A stretch of DNA of 6,760 bases from CAYGXH01 sp964354485 (GTDB taxonomy: Bacteria; Bacteroidota; Ignavibacteria; UBA10030; SZUA-254). Shown here piece by piece: positions 6,662 to 6,760 of this stretch. The position numbers and the translations under genes are program-made. The notes beneath the pieces are model-generated. The model had not been told where the DNA came from. It saw only the letters and a program-made list of their open reading frames with translations, and did no database searches. The stretch's first letter is position 1. Each line of letters starts with the position of its first letter. The stretch lies in contig CAYGZY010000239.1 of assembly GCA_964354485.1 (NCBI GenBank), positions 1 to 6,760 on the forward strand. Reading direction: 5' to 3'.

Positions 6662-6760
6662 ATGGATATATCAATCGTTATCCTCAATTATAATACCTCG
6701 GAATTGCTCGGAGAGTGCCTCAGGTCGCTCTACCAATTTCCGGAAGCCCGAACGTATGAG
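6662..6760 (+). CDS. GT2 family glycosyltransferase, N-terminal fragment (cut by window end)
   Basis: ATG 6662 opens a frame that runs to the right edge without a stop, giving 33 codons. It begins MDISIVILNYNTSELLGECL and continues RSLYQF. The hydrophobic strand followed by NYNT and a helix with L..CL.SLY is the standard first beta-alpha unit of GT-A fold GT2 enzymes. It parallels the start of the preceding gene (VSVIIVNRNTRELLRAALHSVY), so the two are likely paralogues or at least the same family. Only 5 nt separate it from the previous stop, and a good GAGG site lies 8 nt upstream. The catalytic aspartates and the C terminus lie outside the window, so substrate and length are unknown. Confidence 0.85.
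   Translation, partial: MDISIVILNYNTSELLGECLRSLYQFPEARTYE

Overview
This is a moderately AT-balanced bacterial segment with all genes on the + strand, densely packed. The organism is most likely a member of the Bacteroidota/Ignavibacteria/Chlorobi side of the FCB group. This is inferred from the style of the unknown envelope protein at 275-1009 (PGMGE-type motif and a conserved NHIISAI-like helix), from the M48 lipoprotein-like protease, and from a promoter at 2667-2698 that fits the Bacteroidota TTTG / TAnnTTTG pattern. Several genes also have good Shine-Dalgarno (SD) sequences, which fits Ignavibacteria-like lineages better than classical Bacteroides. No 16S gene or other taxonomic marker is present, so the placement is tentative.

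Region 1 (1-1764): the 3' end of a tRNA methylthiotransferase gene (mtaB-like, TRAM domain), then a secreted or envelope protein of unknown function, then truA (tRNA pseudouridine synthase). The gaps are 32 and 26 nt, so the three are probably co-transcribed. Two tRNA-modification genes therefore flank an unrelated envelope protein.

Region 2 (1789-2607): a small M48 zinc metalloprotease, probably envelope-located, following truA after 24 nt. It is followed by a 140-nt AT-rich gap, the largest in the window. That gap holds the only convincing promoter and has no recognisable hairpin terminator.

Region 3 (2748-4070): a CNNM/CBS/CorC_HlyC membrane protein of the 'hemolysin C / CorC' family, a probable divalent cation transporter or its regulator. 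It appears to be the first gene driven by the promoter in the gap.

Region 4 (4126-6760): a 14-helix oligosaccharide flippase (Wzx-like), a complete GT2 glycosyltransferase, and the first 33 codons of a second GT2 glycosyltransferase. This looks like the start of a cell-surface polysaccharide locus that continues past the window: the GTs would build a glycan on a lipid carrier at the inner membrane face and the flippase would export it.

I found no mobile element, CRISPR array, RNA gene or toxin/defence module, and no clear evidence of a new multi-gene system. The items most worth a second look are the unknown envelope protein, the promoter, the TTG start inferred for the flippase, and the surface-glycan locus running off the right edge.
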